Below, in pieces: positions 1-9,054 of a DNA stretch of 64,000 nt. The notes under the pieces were generated by a model. It was not told the origin of the DNA and searched no databases. It saw only the letters and a program-made list of their open reading frames with translations. Both the position numbers and the translations under genes were made by a program. The stretch is from an uncultured Bacteroides sp. (GTDB taxonomy: Bacteria > Bacteroidota > Bacteroidia > Bacteroidales > Bacteroidaceae), in contig NZ_CAJULN010000005.1 in NCBI RefSeq assembly GCF_910586915.1, positions 62,001 to 126,000 of the forward strand, written 5' to 3'. Each line of letters opens with the position of its first letter. Position 1 is the first letter of the stretch.

Positions 1-1
1 C

Positions 2-2410
2 AGTGAGAATGTGGAACTTCCTTCGGGTAGTATCGAAGGAAATACCACCGAACTGACCATCCGCACCTTAGGACTGATGCATACGGCCGATGAATTCAAT
101 GATCTGATTATCAAGGAAGAGAATAACCGCATCGTACGCTTCAGCGACATAGGGCGTGCCGAGTTAGGGCCTGCCGACATCAAAAGCTACATGAAGATGA
201 ACGGTGTGCCGATGGTAGGTGTCGTAGTCATTCCACAGCCAGGTGCCAACCACATTGAGATTGCCGACGCCGTATATCAACGCATGGAGCAGATGAAGAA
301 AGACTTGCCGGAGGATGTGCACTACAACTACGGCTTCGACAATACGAAGTTTATCCGCGCCTCCATCAACGAAGTGAAGTCTACGGTCTACGAAGCCTTC
401 GTGCTCGTTATCATCATCATCTTCCTCTTCCTGCGCGACTGGCGTGTCACACTTGTGCCCTGTATCGTGATTCCCGTCTCCCTTATCGGTGCATTCTTTG
501 TCATGTATTTGGCAGGGTTCTCCATCAATGTGCTTTCCATGCTTGCCATCGTATTGTCCGTGGGACTGGTGGTAGACGACGCCATCGTTATGACAGAGAA
601 TATCTACATCCGCATCGAAAAAGGAATGAGCCCCAAAGAGGCGGGTATAGAGGGAGCGAAAGAGATTTTCTTTGCCGTCATCTCGACCACCATCACGCTG
701 ATTGCCGTATTCTTCCCCATCGTCTTTATGGACGGTATGACGGGACGTCTGTTCCGGGAGTTCAGTATCGTCATCTCCGGTTCGGTCATCATTTCTTCGT
801 TCGCCGCACTGACCTTCACACCGATGTTGGCAACCAAACTTCTTATCAAACGGGAAAAACAAGGTTGGTTCTACACCAAGACAGAACCGTTCTTTGAGGG
901 AATGAACCGGTTGTATAGCCGCTCGCTCGCCGCCTTCCTCCGCAAACGGTGGATTGCGCTTCCGTTCACCTTCCTTACGATTTGCCTGATTGGTATTCTG
1001 TGGAGTGCGGTTCCTTCGGAAATGGCTCCGTTGGAAGACCGTTCGCAAATCACTATCAATACGAGAGGGGCCGAGGGTATCACTTACGAATACATACGTG
1101 ATTACACCGAAGACATCAACCTACTGGTAGACTCCATCCTACCGGATGCGGAAGCGGTAACCGCCCGTGTATCAAGTGGAAGCGGAAACGTACGCATCAC
1201 TCTGAAGGATATGAAGGACCGCAACTACACACAGATGGCAGTGGCAGAGAAAATATCGAAAGCCGTACAGAAGAAAACAATGGCACGCTCCTTCGTGCAA
1301 CAGCAATCTTCTTTCGGCGGACGCCGCGGAAGTATGCCTGTACAGTATGTGCTCCAAGCCACCAATTTGGAAAAACTGGAAGAAGTGTTGCCCAAATTCA
1401 TGGCAAAGGTATATGAAAGCCCGGTATTCCAGATGGCGGACGTCGACTTGAAGTTCAGCAAACCGGAAGCACGCATCCAAATCAACCGCGACAAGGCGAG
1501 CATCATGGGAGTAAGCACCAAGAACATCGCCCAAACCTTGCAATACGGCTTGAGCGGTCAGCGCATGGGATACTTTTACATGAACGGAAAGCAGTACGAA
1601 ATACTCGGCGAAATCAACCGCCAGCAGAGAAACAAACCTGCCGACCTGAAAGCAATTTATGTCCGCAGCACCGGTGGAGACATGATTCAACTGGACAACC
1701 TGATTGAACTGGAAAGCGGTATCGCCCCTCCCAAACTGTATCGCTACAACCGTTTCGTATCCGCCACCATCTCTGCTGGGCTGGCAGACGGAAAGACCAT
1801 CGGACAAGGATTGGACGAAATGGACAGAATAGCCAAAGAGACCTTAGACGATACGTTCCGTACGGCTTTGGCAGGCGACTCTAAGGAGTATCGCGAAAGT
1901 TCTTCCAGTCTGATGTTTGCCTTTGTCTTGGCGATTCTCCTGATTTACCTCATTTTAGCGGCGCAGTTCGAGAGCTTCAAAGACCCGTTGGTTATCATGC
2001 TGACAGTACCGCTCGCCATTGCCGGAGCATTGGTGTTTATGTACTTTGGAGGTATCACTATGAATATTTTCAGTCAAATCGGTATCATCATGCTTATCGG
2101 GCTGGTAGCCAAAAACGGTATCCTGATTGTGGAATTCGCCAATCAGAAACAGGAGGCCGGCGAAGACAAGATGAGTGCCATCAAGGATTCGGCTCTGCAA
2201 CGCCTGCGCCCGATTCTGATGACGAGTGCTTCTACCGTATTAGGACTTATCCCATTGGCTTTTGCCACCGGTGAGGGAGCCAACCAGCGCATCGCTATGG
2301 GTACGGCAGTAGTAGGTGGCATGGTGGTCTCCACCTTGCTCACCATGTACATCGTGCCGGCTATCTACAGTTATATTTCAACCAACAGAGTAAAAAAACT
2401 AACCAAATGA
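2..2410 (+). CDS. RND efflux transporter, AcrB/HAE1 family (5' end outside window)
   Basis: This is the C-terminal ~800 residues of an inner-membrane proton-driven multidrug efflux pump; family members are about 1,030-1,060 residues, so roughly a quarter of the gene lies upstream of the window. The frame is open to base 2, so the GTG at 11 is an internal Val codon. The visible part holds the end of the first porter domain, a transmembrane block (about residues 125-285, numbered from base 11), the large second periplasmic loop and a final transmembrane block (about 635-795). TM4 carries the proton-relay Asp pair in GLVVDDAIVMTEN near residue 188. The stop overlaps the TolC-like gene start by 4 bp (ATGA), so the two are translationally coupled and form one tripartite pump with a membrane-fusion protein expected upstream. 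The substrate cannot be read from sequence. Confidence 0.95.
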   Translation, partial: SENVELPSGSIEGNTTELTIRTLGLMHTADEFNDLIIKEENNRIVRFSDIGRAELGPADIKSYMKMNGVPMVGVVVIPQPGANHIEIADAVYQRMEQMKKDLPEDVHYNYGFDNTKFIRASINEVKSTVYEAFVLVIIIIFLFLRDWRVTLVPCIVIPVSLIGAFFVMYLAGFSINVLSMLAIVLSVGLVVDDAIVMTENIYIRIEKGMSPKEAGIEGAKEIFFAVISTTITLIAVFFPIVFMDGMTGRLFREFSIVISGSVIISSFAALTFTPMLATKLLIKREKQGWFYTKTEPFFEGMNRLYSRSLAAFLRKRWIALPFTFLTICLIGILWSAVPSEMAPLEDRSQITINTRGAEGITYEYIRDYTEDINLLVDSILPDAEAVTARVSSGSGNVRITLKDMKDRNYTQMAVAEKISKAVQKKTMARSFVQQQSSFGGRRGSMPVQYVLQATNLEKLEEVLPKFMAKVYESPVFQMADVDLKFSKPEARIQINRDKASIMGVSTKNIAQTLQYGLSGQRMGYFYMNGKQYEILGEINRQQRNKPADLKAIYVRSTGGDMIQLDNLIELESGIAPPKLYRYNRFVSATISAGLADGKTIGQGLDEMDRIAKETLDDTFRTALAGDSKEYRESSSSLMFAFVLAILLIYLILAAQFESFKDPLVIMLTVPLAIAGALVFMYFGGITMNIFSQIGIIMLIGLVAKNGILIVEFANQKQEAGEDKMSAIKDSALQRLRPILMTSASTVLGLIPLAFATGEGANQRIAMGTAVVGGMVVSTLLTMYIVPAIYSYISTNRVKKLTK

Positions 2411-3741
2411 AACTTTGCATGAAACGCATCACATATATAGTTACCGCTTGTGCCTTCTTATCGGTTTCTACCGCGAAGGCACAGCAGGTGCTCACCTTAA
2501 AAGATTGTCTGGAAGAAGGGTTGCAGAACAATTATTCGCTACGCATCGTCCATAACGAAGAGCAAATCAGCAAGAACAACGCGACACTGGGAAATGCAGG
2601 TTACCTGCCGACGCTGGACTTCTCTGCCGGATATACCGGAAGTTTGGACAATACTGAAAGCAAAGCCCGCGCCACCGGAGAAATAACCAAAACGAATGGA
2701 GTGTATGACCAGACAGTCAACGTCGGGCTAAACCTTAACTGGACCATCTTTGACGGATTCAACATCAGCACTACCTACAAGCAGTTGAAAGAGTTGGAGC
2801 GGCAAGGCGAAACGAACACCCGCATAGCCATCGAGGATTTCATTGCCGACCTGACTTCGGAATACTATAACTTTATCCAACAGAAGATTCGTCTGAAAAA
2901 CTTCCATTATGCCATGTCGCTCTCCAAAGAGCGTCTGCGCATAGCCGAAGCGAGCCACCTTGTCGGCAAGTTCTCCGGACTGGATTATCAGCAGGCAAAA
3001 GTGGATTTCAACGCCGACAGCGCCCAATACATGAAACAGCAAGAATTGCTGCACTCTTCGCGCATCCAACTGAATGAACTGATGGCAAACAACAACGTGA
3101 ATCAAATCATCATCATCAAAGATTCTACCATCGACGTACGCAGTGACCTGATGTTTGAGGAGTTGTGGAATGCCACCTTAACGACAAATGCATCTTTGCT
3201 GAAAGCTGACCAAAACACCACATTGGCACAGTTAGATTACAAAAAGGTCAACTCGCGCAATTATCCTTACCTTAGGCTAAACACCGGATACGGGTATACC
3301 TTAAATAAATATGACGTGAACGCCACAAGCCGAAGAGGAAACTTAGGTTTCAACGCCGGAGTAACCGTCGGATTCAATATATTCGACGGAAACCGCCGCC
3401 GTGAAAAGCGCAACGCAACGCTTGCATTCAAGAACCGCCGCCTGGAACGGCAGAACCTTGAACTGGCACTCCGTTCCGACCTCAGCAACCTGTGGCAAGC
3501 CTACCGCAACAACCTCCAGCTATTGAACCTGGAACGGCAGAACCTTATCACTGCTAAGGACAACCACGACATCGCCATGGATCGTTACATCCAGGGAGAC
3601 CTCTCCGGCTTTGAAGTGCGCGAAGCGCAAAAGAGCCTGCTTGACGCGGAAGAACGTATTCTCTCTGCGGAGTATAACACGAAACTTTGTGAGATTTCGT
3701 TGTTACAGATAAGCGGGAAGATTACAAAGTATCTGGAATAG
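2407..3741 (+). CDS. TolC-family outer-membrane efflux protein
   Basis: 444 residues, normal for an outer-membrane factor. A Sec signal peptide ends near AKAQQ (about residues 1-26). The rest shows the duplicated long-helix plus beta-barrel pattern of the family, with repeated stretches such as KDCLEEGLQNNYSLR at the start and EAQKSLLDAEERI near the end. It would form the trimeric outer-membrane and periplasmic channel for the RND pump encoded just upstream, whose stop codon it overlaps by 4 bp. An in-frame ATG four codons later (2419) precedes a better signal-peptide start (MKRITYIV) and could be the true start. It is the last gene of the efflux operon; an array of short palindromes follows the stop. 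Confidence 0.93.
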   Translation: MKLCMKRITYIVTACAFLSVSTAKAQQVLTLKDCLEEGLQNNYSLRIVHNEEQISKNNATLGNAGYLPTLDFSAGYTGSLDNTESKARATGEITKTNGVYDQTVNVGLNLNWTIFDGFNISTTYKQLKELERQGETNTRIAIEDFIADLTSEYYNFIQQKIRLKNFHYAMSLSKERLRIAEASHLVGKFSGLDYQQAKVDFNADSAQYMKQQELLHSSRIQLNELMANNNVNQIIIIKDSTIDVRSDLMFEELWNATLTTNASLLKADQNTTLAQLDYKKVNSRNYPYLRLNTGYGYTLNKYDVNATSRRGNLGFNAGVTVGFNIFDGNRRREKRNATLAFKNRRLERQNLELALRSDLSNLWQAYRNNLQLLNLERQNLITAKDNHDIAMDRYIQGDLSGFEVREAQKSLLDAEERILSAEYNTKLCEISLLQISGKITKYLE

Positions 3742-3768
3742 AATTACACCCTCATATTCAACCTGTTA

Positions 3769-3858
3769 CACCATCTATATATCCTGCAAGTTGGACATAT
3801 AGATGGTGAAAGTAGAAGATATAGATGCTGGAAACAGGACATATATGCGCTGCAAATC
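3769..3858. repeat. Array of four AT-centred palindromic units, ~20-22 bp spacing
   Basis: The convergent gap between the TolC-like gene and the acyltransferase remnant holds four units centred on TATA/ATAT at about 3779, 3799, 3821 and 3843. The first two form a perfect 12-bp inverted repeat (CACCATCTATAT at 3769-3780, partner at 3797-3808). The last unit, the 22 bases 3837-3858, recurs exactly in inverted orientation at 43282-43303. No T-run follows the hairpin, so a simple terminator is not obvious. Similar evenly spaced palindrome arrays with different cores lie at 18239-18368, 27854-27939 and 56962-57068. Confidence 0.65.
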
Positions 3859-3882
3859 GGTCAAATGTCCTTTGTTTCCCTA

Positions 3883-5044
3883 TCATCCCATGATGTATCG
3901 GGCAAACCGACCCATCCGGTTCACCAGATTCACAATCAGCCAGGAAACAGCAAAAGCCACGATTGCCGCAGTCGGTATCTGCAACGGAATAGGCATATCA
4001 AGCGCTCTCATCAATAACACAGACGGACCGGTAAAGAAATAATGTATCATATAAATTCCGAATCCGCACACTGTCAGGTTAGCCAGCGCCTTGCGTATTC
4101 TCTCCGAACGGACATTGACCTTTTTGGCCAGCATAAACACGGGAGTGGTCATCATTACCACATTCAGCGAACAGTAAGTAAAGAAAAGCTCCAACATCTC
4201 TTCCGTGCAATCCGGCAAAGCGATCATGTAGCGGAAACCTAAGAACGTCACCACATAGCCGGCTACAAACATCGGAAGACCTACCGACAATGTTTTCTTC
4301 AAATTCCAGTCGAGGTCTTTCAGATAATGTCCCAATAACAAATATCCGTTGAATCCGGCAAAGGCGTACAACATACCGAAAGAGTTCCATGAGCAACCGC
4401 CCCACAGATAAGGAGATACGAACTGGTAATAGTAAGGCAGCAACAAAGTCACGCCCCAGGCCAGCAGAAACATCAGTTTTGCACGTTGCGAGGCCTTTTC
4501 CACCCACGCCGAGAATATGGGCAGATAAAGATAAAGCCCGATGAGCAGGTAGATATACCACATATGTACTGCCAAAACCGAGAAGTTGAAAGGAATGGTC
4601 AGGATATACCGCACAGCCACCCAAAAGGATTGCTGCATCACTTCCTCTCCGGCATAAGGAAAGAAGTCAAGAATCACTTTAGGCTCCAGCCCCAATACGC
4701 CCGTCAGCCAGGGAAACAGATTGTAGATGACAGACCATATCAGAAAAGGATACAAGACACGGGAGATGCGTTTCTTATAAAAGGCGGAAATATCCCCTCC
4801 GACGGGTAGAAGCAACGCACCAGTTATCATCACAAACAGAGGGACGCAGGGACGGAGAACGGCTCCATAAATGGCTCCCCACAATTTGATTTCTCCGATA
4901 TTGGGGGCAGTGCCCGGATAAAAATTAAAAGGGTCGGTGCAATGGGCAGCAGACGACTGTAAACATGGCGATAAGGCGTACAACATCCAGCCATACGATA
5001 TGCTGGTTCTTTTGAGTTGTCAATTCGATAGTCGATGGGGTCAT
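3883..5044 (-). pseudogene. Acyltransferase-3 family membrane protein, broken by a 1-bp frameshift
   Basis: Integral-membrane acyltransferases of this family O-acetylate surface sugars or other envelope molecules. Reading from the ATG at 5044 gives MTPSTIELTTQKNQHI, then WLDVVRLIAMFTVVCC, and after 37 codons hits TAA. The remaining ~350 residues continue in the next frame from HCTDPFNFYPG onward, with about ten hydrophobic segments. Removing one G from the GGG at 4944-4946 restores one continuous protein of about 386 residues, the usual length. The shift falls at the codon for the conserved His expected to be catalytic (RLIA...CCH). The gene is either inactivated, reversibly switched, or affected by a sequencing error. 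A heptamer repeat lies directly upstream. The downstream fragment alone has an internal Met at 4986, but it would lack the catalytic His region and TM1. Confidence 0.85.
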
Positions 5045-5055
5045 GATGATGATAA

Positions 5056-5105
5056 TAAGTAGTAAGTAGTAAGTAGTAAGTAATAAGTAGTAAGTAGTTA
5101 AGTAG
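5056..5105. repeat. TAAGTAG heptanucleotide tandem repeat (about 7 units)
   Basis: Six head-to-tail heptamers, five TAAGTAG and one variant TAAGTAA, span 5056-5097. After one inserted T, a seventh copy lies at 5099-5105. The tract begins only 12 bp upstream of the ATG of the frameshifted acyltransferase (minus strand), where a leader or promoter would lie. Short tandem repeats of this kind can change copy number by slippage; an effect on expression is inference. Confidence 0.8.
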
Positions 5106-5112
5106 AAATGAA

Positions 5113-5153
5113 TGAAAAAGGGATACCCATACGCAAACAGACAGGTATCCCTT
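5113..5153 (-). terminator. Rho-independent terminator of the fumarase gene
   Basis: A 10-bp perfect inverted repeat (AAGGGATACC at 5118-5127, GGTATCCCTT at 5144-5153) is followed on the minus strand by a TTTTT run. It sits 38 bp past the fumarase stop codon. Confidence 0.75.
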
Positions 5154-5190
5154 CAATAAATTGCTTTATATAAATAGACTTAGTGCCAGT

Positions 5191-6828
5191 TTATTTAGCA
5201 CAATTCCACGGTTTCAATTGTTTGAAGAAATCGTTGCCTTTATCGTCTACCAAGATGAATGCCGGGAAATCTTCCACTTCAATCTTCCAGATAGCTTCCA
5301 TTCCCAATTCGGGGTATTCGACGCACTCGATGCTCTTGATGTTGTTTTGCGCAAGGATAGCTGCCGGACCACCGATAGAACCTAAATAGAAACCTCCATA
5401 TTGCTTGCAAGCATCCGTCACTTGCTGGCTACGGTTGCCCTTTGCCAACATAATCATGCTGCCGCCGTGGCTTTGGAACAGTTGTACATACGAGTCCATA
5501 CGTCCTGCCGTAGTCGGTCCCATAGAACCGCAAGCCATACCTTCCGGAGTTTTAGCCGGACCTGCATAGTAAATAGGATGGTCTTTGATGTATTGCGGCA
5601 ACTCTTCACCACGATCCAAACGTTCTTTCAATTTGGCGTGGGCAATGTCGCGACCTACAATAATCGTTCCGTTCAACGACAGACGGGTCGATACCGGATA
5701 TTTAGTCAGTTCTTTCAGGATTTCATCCATCGGACGGTTCAGGTCGATTCTTACTACATCGCCTTCGCCTGCCTGACGTAGTTCTGCCGGAATCAGTTCA
5801 CCCGGATTTGAATCGAGTTTTTCAATCCAGATACCTTCCTTGTTGATTTTACATTTAATGTTACGGTCGGCAGAACAGGATACGCCCAAACCTACCGGAC
5901 AAGAAGCACCGTGGCGCGGCAAACGGATGATGCGGACATCGTGAGCCAAGTATTTACCGCCAAACTGTGCACCAAGCCCAATTCTGTGAGCTTCCGCCAA
6001 CACTTCTTTTTCCAGTTCGACATCACGGAATGCACGACCGTATTCGTTTCCTGTTGTCGGCAAGTTGTCGTAAAAATGAGTAGAAGCCAGTTTCACTGTC
6101 AGCAGGTTCTTTTCGGCAGAAGTACCGCCGATAACAAAAGCGATGTGATAAGGAGGACAAGCGGCTGTTCCCAAAGTTTTCATCTTCTCAACTAAGAAGG
6201 GAACCAATGTGCCGGGATTCAGAATCGCTTTTGTCTCCTGGTAAAGATAAGTCTTGTTGGCAGAGCCGCCGCCTTTGGTCACGCAAAGAAACTCATATTC
6301 CATGCCTTCGGTAGCTTCGATATCAATCTGTGCGGGAAGGTTGCATTTCGTATTGACCTCGTCATACATATTCAGAGGTGCATTCTGAGAATAACGCAAA
6401 TTTTCTTCGGTATATGTCTTATATACACCTAAGGAAAGAGCCTCTTCGTCCGAATAGCCTGTCCATACCTGCTGTCCTTTTTCGCCGTGGATGATGGCAG
6501 TACCCGTATCCTGGCAGAAAGGAAGTATCCCTTTTGAAGCAACTTCCGCGTTGCGCAGGAAAGTCAATGCCACATATTTATCATTTTCACTTGCTTCGGG
6601 ATCGCTCAGAATCTTAGCAACTTGTTCGTTGTGCGAACGGCGAAGCATGAACGATACATCACGAAAAGCTGCGTTAGCCATCGCTGTCAAACCTTCTTTC
6701 TCAATTTTCAGGATAGGATTTCCTTCAAACTCGCTTACTGACACATAGTCCTTTGTAAGCAGATAATACTCAGTCGTATCTTTCCCCTTTTCAAACATGG
6801 GCTGATACTTAAACGGAGGTGTTGCCAT
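5191..6828 (-). CDS. fumA: Fumarate hydratase, class I (iron-sulfur dependent)
   Basis: Interconverts fumarate and malate in the cytoplasm, using a 4Fe-4S cluster as Lewis acid. The 545 residues match the full length of the single-chain class I enzyme, with the large N-terminal and smaller C-terminal domains fused. Cys105 (ILPFCQDTG), Cys224 (TAACPPYHIAF) and Cys318 (GLGVSCSADR) fall at the same positions as the three cluster ligands of E. coli FumA. In Bacteroides this step belongs to the reductive branch from oxaloacetate to succinate. The gene is monocistronic, with a TACCTTTG -7 element at 6867-6874 and a terminator after it. The oxygen-labile class fits an anaerobe. The symbol is by similarity to the class. 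Confidence 0.96.
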   Translation of the reverse strand: MATPPFKYQPMFEKGKDTTEYYLLTKDYVSVSEFEGNPILKIEKEGLTAMANAAFRDVSFMLRRSHNEQVAKILSDPEASENDKYVALTFLRNAEVASKGILPFCQDTGTAIIHGEKGQQVWTGYSDEEALSLGVYKTYTEENLRYSQNAPLNMYDEVNTKCNLPAQIDIEATEGMEYEFLCVTKGGGSANKTYLYQETKAILNPGTLVPFLVEKMKTLGTAACPPYHIAFVIGGTSAEKNLLTVKLASTHFYDNLPTTGNEYGRAFRDVELEKEVLAEAHRIGLGAQFGGKYLAHDVRIIRLPRHGASCPVGLGVSCSADRNIKCKINKEGIWIEKLDSNPGELIPAELRQAGEGDVVRIDLNRPMDEILKELTKYPVSTRLSLNGTIIVGRDIAHAKLKERLDRGEELPQYIKDHPIYYAGPAKTPEGMACGSMGPTTAGRMDSYVQLFQSHGGSMIMLAKGNRSQQVTDACKQYGGFYLGSIGGPAAILAQNNIKSIECVEYPELGMEAIWKIEVEDFPAFILVDDKGNDFFKQLKPWNCAK

Positions 6829-6866
6829 AAGTCTCTTATTTTATTATATAATGTTAGTTAGTGTGG

Positions 6867-6874
6867 CAAAGGTA
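6867..6874 (-). promoter_or_regulatory. Bacteroides -7 element for fumarase
   Basis: The minus strand reads TACCTTTG, matching the Bacteroides TAnnTTTG element, 38 bp upstream of the fumarase ATG. No clear -33 TTTG is seen about 19 bp further up. Confidence 0.55.
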
Positions 6875-6932
6875 ATGATAAATTGAGAATAGAGAATTAA
6901 GAATTGAGAAATAAAAATATGGTAGCGCATAA

Positions 6933-6984
6933 AAAAACAAGTAGGCTAACAGATGAAATTCTCATTTATCGCCTACTTGTTTTT
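6933..6984 (-). terminator. Terminator hairpin after the DUF4954-like gene
   Basis: A 14-bp perfect inverted repeat (AAAAACAAGTAGGC at 6933-6946 and its complement at 6971-6984) brackets a 24-nt loop. The minus-strand transcript ends in a T-run, 20 bp past the stop at 7005. The arms are A/T-flanked on both sides, so it could act in both directions. Confidence 0.75.
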
Positions 6985-7004
6985 AAACATCAAGATGATT
7001 GCCG

Positions 7005-8993
7005 TTACTCAATCTTTTCAATCCGTTTAATCAGTTCATTGCCAAGCTCGGTTTTCTCTTCAATATGTTTCAACACAGCCGTCACAAACGGATTGCTTTC
7101 AAAATCACCGCGCACTTGTTCAAAGTCCTGCTTCATCTCGTCGTGCGAACCGTCGGCACCGAATCCGGTCATGGAAGAGAGCGAGAACTCCTTCTTTGCA
7201 TCTTCATACACCATCTTATCCAGCCCTACGACTGCTTCCTGCCAGGATTTTACGATGCGAATCACATCCTGCGCCGTAATAGTCTCCGGATTCAAGCCGT
7301 AAAATTCCTGAATCTTGTTGTAAGCCCACGTCCACTCGTATGTATAATAATTCTCGTGCATCTCCGAGAAACAAGCATTGATGGACTTCAGCCGATTAAT
7401 AGTACCTTTCTCAATACCGTCCAACAGACGGTCTATCTCGCTCTTGGGAGCAATCAGCCCGGAGACGTCCACCCACTCGCCGATTCCGATTTCCGTATCT
7501 GGTTTCAGTCGTTGGCGGATTTCTTCGTTGCTTTGGAAGTTGATGCCTTCCAACCGCTTGATAATCGAGTTGCCCAAGAATTTGTGAATGGCTATCTCGT
7601 ACAAACGGATACCGTTGTTCAAAGAGGAGTTCTTGATTTTGGCACTTTGGTAAGAATAAATTTCGGACGTCACACCGGATACCCGTCGCAGCTCTTTCAG
7701 AATGGAACGTCCTTTGAACATCTTCTGTATGGTATAAGGACTCAGGAGGTTGTAATTGATATAGTCCAACCGGTTCGGGTCCTGACGCTTGTCACGCTTC
7801 GGCCATTTCTGCGCGTCACGTATCGTACCCACACTCCGCAGATTGACACCCGGAACCAGGTAAGTCGTATCCCGTTGCTCTATCAGATAAGAAAAAGGAA
7901 GGTCGGAAGTATCGGCGTGATTGACGTGGCGCCCCATCACAAGAGAAAATGCCCCGACACGCGCCGGCCACAGGATGTACGAATCGGAAGTGGTTTTCGC
8001 CCCTCGCTCCATTGTCCCCTGGTGAATCGGACCTAACTTATACATATGGTTGCTTTGATTGGAACCTGAGCCTGCATTCATGAATGAGAACATTCCGGCA
8101 ATCAGCAAAGTCGATTTGTGATGTGTCACAGTGAAAGGCCCTGCGAAAATGGCACAGGCTTCTCCGTTCTCCCCCTGGCAGTTACTAAAGAACAAAGAAT
8201 CGGAAGCGGAATAATTGTGTCCCAATTTACAGGACTGCCCGACGAAACAACGGCTCAACATCGTACCATCTTCCACCTGCGAACCGGATGAGATAATAAA
8301 ATCATCGCAAATTACTCCATCGCCGATGCGCACCGGAGCCGTCACGTTGCTATTGACACTCCCGTTGGTCAGACGGCAAGTACCGCAAATATGACAATAG
8401 TCGCCAATCCGCACATTCCGGATAGAACCGGTATTAAGAATCATGACATGGCTGCCGATACTTCCGACGGCAGATGCGTGTTTGCTGGAATAGTAATCCG
8501 TAATGGATTTCATACGGTTTATCAGTTCGGGGCGGTGGCGGTACAGCGCAAGGATATACGCCTGATGGGCAGACAACTTGTCGTTAATCAGCACCTCACG
8601 CCCTCCGGTCTCATTGAGCACTGCCACTTCCACGCCGTTGCCGAAAGTGGTCAGTCCATCCACCAAGATGATATCTACATTTTCGATAAAGGTATCACTG
8701 CCAATCTCATAGTTTGCAATGTAATTCTGAATGTTCTCAATGCAGCAGTTATCTCCTACCGTCACATTGTGCAGCGTCACATGACGCAATCCCGAATGTT
8801 TCTTAATGCCTCCCCGCAATGTAAATTCAGCATCAAATACCCCTAACTTCACTTCTCCCGAAAAACGGGTGTGATGGACATACTCACAATTAAATCCATC
8901 AGCTACCAACACATTTCCCCAATCATCCGCCAGACACGACTGGTCCTTCAACCGAAGCACTTCCGCTTCGGTCAGTCTACGATAGTCTTTCAT
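7005..8993 (-). CDS. Left-handed beta-helix (hexapeptide repeat) protein, DUF4954-like
   Basis: A large cytoplasmic-looking protein of 662 residues from the ATG at 8993 (MKDYRRLTEAEV). The frame extends to an earlier ATG at 9047, but that would add 18 poorly conserved-looking residues, and 8993 gives a normal start. The first two-thirds show hexapeptide-type periodicity (for example ISSGSQVEDGTML and VTAPVRIGDGVICDD), as in sugar-nucleotide or acyl transferases built on a left-handed beta-helix. The last third is helical. There is no signal peptide. The product resembles the DUF4954 family common in Bacteroidetes, for which I know no assigned reaction. It lies 61 bp downstream of hflX on the same strand and is followed by a strong terminator, so the two probably form an operon. 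Confidence 0.8.
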   Translation of the reverse strand: MKDYRRLTEAEVLRLKDQSCLADDWGNVLVADGFNCEYVHHTRFSGEVKLGVFDAEFTLRGGIKKHSGLRHVTLHNVTVGDNCCIENIQNYIANYEIGSDTFIENVDIILVDGLTTFGNGVEVAVLNETGGREVLINDKLSAHQAYILALYRHRPELINRMKSITDYYSSKHASAVGSIGSHVMILNTGSIRNVRIGDYCHICGTCRLTNGSVNSNVTAPVRIGDGVICDDFIISSGSQVEDGTMLSRCFVGQSCKLGHNYSASDSLFFSNCQGENGEACAIFAGPFTVTHHKSTLLIAGMFSFMNAGSGSNQSNHMYKLGPIHQGTMERGAKTTSDSYILWPARVGAFSLVMGRHVNHADTSDLPFSYLIEQRDTTYLVPGVNLRSVGTIRDAQKWPKRDKRQDPNRLDYINYNLLSPYTIQKMFKGRSILKELRRVSGVTSEIYSYQSAKIKNSSLNNGIRLYEIAIHKFLGNSIIKRLEGINFQSNEEIRQRLKPDTEIGIGEWVDVSGLIAPKSEIDRLLDGIEKGTINRLKSINACFSEMHENYYTYEWTWAYNKIQEFYGLNPETITAQDVIRIVKSWQEAVVGLDKMVYEDAKKEFSLSSMTGFGADGSHDEMKQDFEQVRGDFESNPFVTAVLKHIEEKTELGNELIKRIEKIE

Positions 8994-9054
8994 ACAAATA
9001 AATATAGTAATGTGCTGCCTTTCCAAAACAGTAAAATAGCAGCACATTGATTAA

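Noticed and set aside
3803..4042. Plus-strand ORF of 79 codons after the TolC-like gene
   Set aside because: It runs over the palindrome array and antisense to the acyltransferase frame.
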